The translations under genes and the position numbers were made by a program. 7,020 bases of DNA from Actinomycetota bacterium (GTDB taxonomy: Bacteria; Actinomycetota; Coriobacteriia; Coriobacteriales; RUG844): contig JAAXUU010000019.1 of assembly GCA_013335845.1 (NCBI GenBank), forward strand, positions 3,959-10,978, in the 5' to 3' direction. The notes under the pieces were generated by a model. That model had not been told where the DNA came from, ran no database searches, and saw only the letters and a list, made by a program, of their open reading frames with translations. Position 1 is the stretch's first letter. Each line of letters begins with the position of its first letter. Positions 6,391 to 7,020 of this stretch are shown piece by piece.

Positions 6391-6411
6391 TGGCTCCGTG
6401 TCAGGGAGCCA
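6391..6411 (-). terminator. Terminator-like hairpin at the stop of the tail-like gene
   Basis: TGGCTCC (6391-6397) pairs with GGAGCCA (6405-6411). In the - strand transcript the stem spans the TGA stop of the tail-like gene (6401-6403) and is followed by TTTCTGCTGTTT, a weak U-tract. The position right at the gene end supports an intrinsic terminator. Confidence 0.55.
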
Positions 6412-7020
6412 CAGAAAGTGCACACCAAACCACACGGACCTCTTCCACCGGTACGAACGTACCGGCAGCCATCTCCTCATAGGCACCCTTTGGATAACGG
6501 CAACAAATATCCCACGTCGTTTCGGAAACCCTACGGGTCCCCCAGGCGCATACCCAATCCCCACCCGTAGCCCCTGCTTGCAGGAAAAGAGCGGTCGTAC
6601 CCGCAGGCACGGTCACTTCCTGCGAAGCGATGAATCCGCTGCCGTCGGAAGCGATGCCGGGGAACACGACACTACCGGAACTCGGATTCGCGAGCGACCA
6701 TGATTCCCAGACACCGGACACAGTCTGCGCCGATACATGCCCTGCCACGAGATTTTCCACATCGAGATCCTTCGCCGACAAAACACCCGCTTCCAAATCT
6801 TCGATGCAAGCGAGGGGGCAGAACAGCGTTTCGAGGTCGGCGCTATTCGCGATAAGGTCTTCCGTCGAGATCGAATCAGCGATAAGAGATTCGACACCCA
6901 CCGTCTTCACCTCGAATTTTTGAGCCGAAGCGTCAGTTGCAATAAGCGATTCGATAACAGCTGCCTTGGCGGTCAATGACCCGGCATCGGATTTCACCAT
7001 CACGACATCATCGAACGTTG
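6401..7020 (-). CDS. Phage tail/fibre-like protein, C-terminal part (partial)
   Basis: The frame is open from the right edge to a TGA at 6401-6403, giving 205 visible residues. The true start lies outside the window, because upstream codons TFDDVV continue in frame before the first Met. Residues 14-103 form about nine tandem decapeptides of the pattern S/D-L-I/E-A-x5-E, for example SLIADSISTE and DLIANSADLE, typical of elongated trimeric stalks in phage tail or minor structural proteins. The last 102 residues are different, rich in Gly, Trp, Val and Cys (from WESWSLANPS to ALSVAP), and look like a beta-rich tip domain that could bind a receptor. It ends in a hairpin terminator and is followed by a host-like membrane protein gene. 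A prophage or tailocin origin is inferred. A non-phage surface adhesin is an alternative. Confidence 0.6.
   Translation of the reverse strand, partial: TFDDVVMVKSDAGSLTAKAAVIESLIATDASAQKFEVKTVGVESLIADSISTEDLIANSADLETLFCPLACIEDLEAGVLSAKDLDVENLVAGHVSAQTVSGVWESWSLANPSSGSVVFPGIASDGSGFIASQEVTVPAGTTALFLQAGATGGDWVCAWGTRRVSETTWDICCRYPKGAYEEMAAGTFVPVEEVRVVWCALSVAP
6710..6979 (-). repeat. Nine decapeptide-encoding repeat units
   Basis: The - strand encodes units in strict ten-residue register: SLTAKAAVIE, SLIATDASAQ, KFEVKTVGVE, SLIADSISTE, DLIANSADLE, TLFCPLACIE, DLEAGVLSAK, DLDVENLVAG and HVSAQTVSGV. Position 2 is mostly Leu, position 4 mostly Ala, and position 10 often Glu. The repeat is conserved as protein rather than as DNA, so it is old and held by structure. 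Confidence 0.65.

Noticed and set aside
6280..6564. N-terminal extension of the membrane protein to a start at 6564
   Set aside because: It would overlap the coding end of the tail-like gene by about 160 bases on the same strand and cross the hairpin cluster. The added sequence is not protein-like, and 6279 has a plausible ribosome site.
6401..7003. Tail-like gene starting at the GTG at 7003 or the ATG at 7000
   Set aside because: The frame is open to the window edge with coding-like residues upstream and no good ribosome site at 7003, so the gene is treated as partial.

Overview
The window reads as ordinary chromosomal DNA of a moderate-GC bacterium, with a phage-derived gene entering from the right edge. 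The best guess for the host is an actinomycetote of the class Coriobacteriia (Eggerthella/Slackia-like). This rests on recalled family resemblance of the divergent MoaE-like protein and the small membrane protein, so the taxonomy is inference. Mfd and Nth are near-universal and say little about lineage. No tRNA, rRNA, CRISPR array or insertion sequence is visible.

Layout, left to right. (1) The C-terminal tail of an unidentified + strand protein (to 121) overlaps by 23 bases the start of an ADP-ribosylglycohydrolase (DraG-family) gene (99-911). (2) Only four bases away and converging on it is a MoaE-like gene (916-1311, - strand) with its own promoter. (3) mfd, the transcription-repair coupling factor (1389-4898, - strand), ends in a perfect 16-bp inverted repeat whose loop carries its stop codon. 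(4) A divergent intergenic region (4899-5057) holds overlapping back-to-back -10 boxes and a stem-loop at the predicted 5' end of the mfd message. (5) nth, endonuclease III (5058-5708, + strand), follows. (6) A small three-segment membrane protein (5752-6279, - strand) converges on nth. (7) A 120-bp gap contains a run of four inverted repeats. (8) The C-terminal 205 residues of a phage tail/fibre-like protein (6401 to the window edge, - strand) contain about nine decapeptide repeats.

Functionally, mfd and nth form a divergent DNA-repair pair: Mfd removes stalled RNA polymerase and recruits UvrA for nucleotide excision, while Nth removes oxidised pyrimidines in base excision. The ADP-ribosylglycohydrolase and the MoaE-like protein are single genes whose partners are not in view. 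The tail-like gene and the hairpin cluster after it suggest the last structural gene of a prophage, or a remnant of one, beside host DNA.

I did not find a clear new multi-gene system. The points most worth a second look are the hairpin at the end of mfd, the hairpin cluster at 6303-6411, the bidirectional mfd/nth promoter, the decapeptide repeats, and the MoaE homologue lacking the usual active-site signatures.
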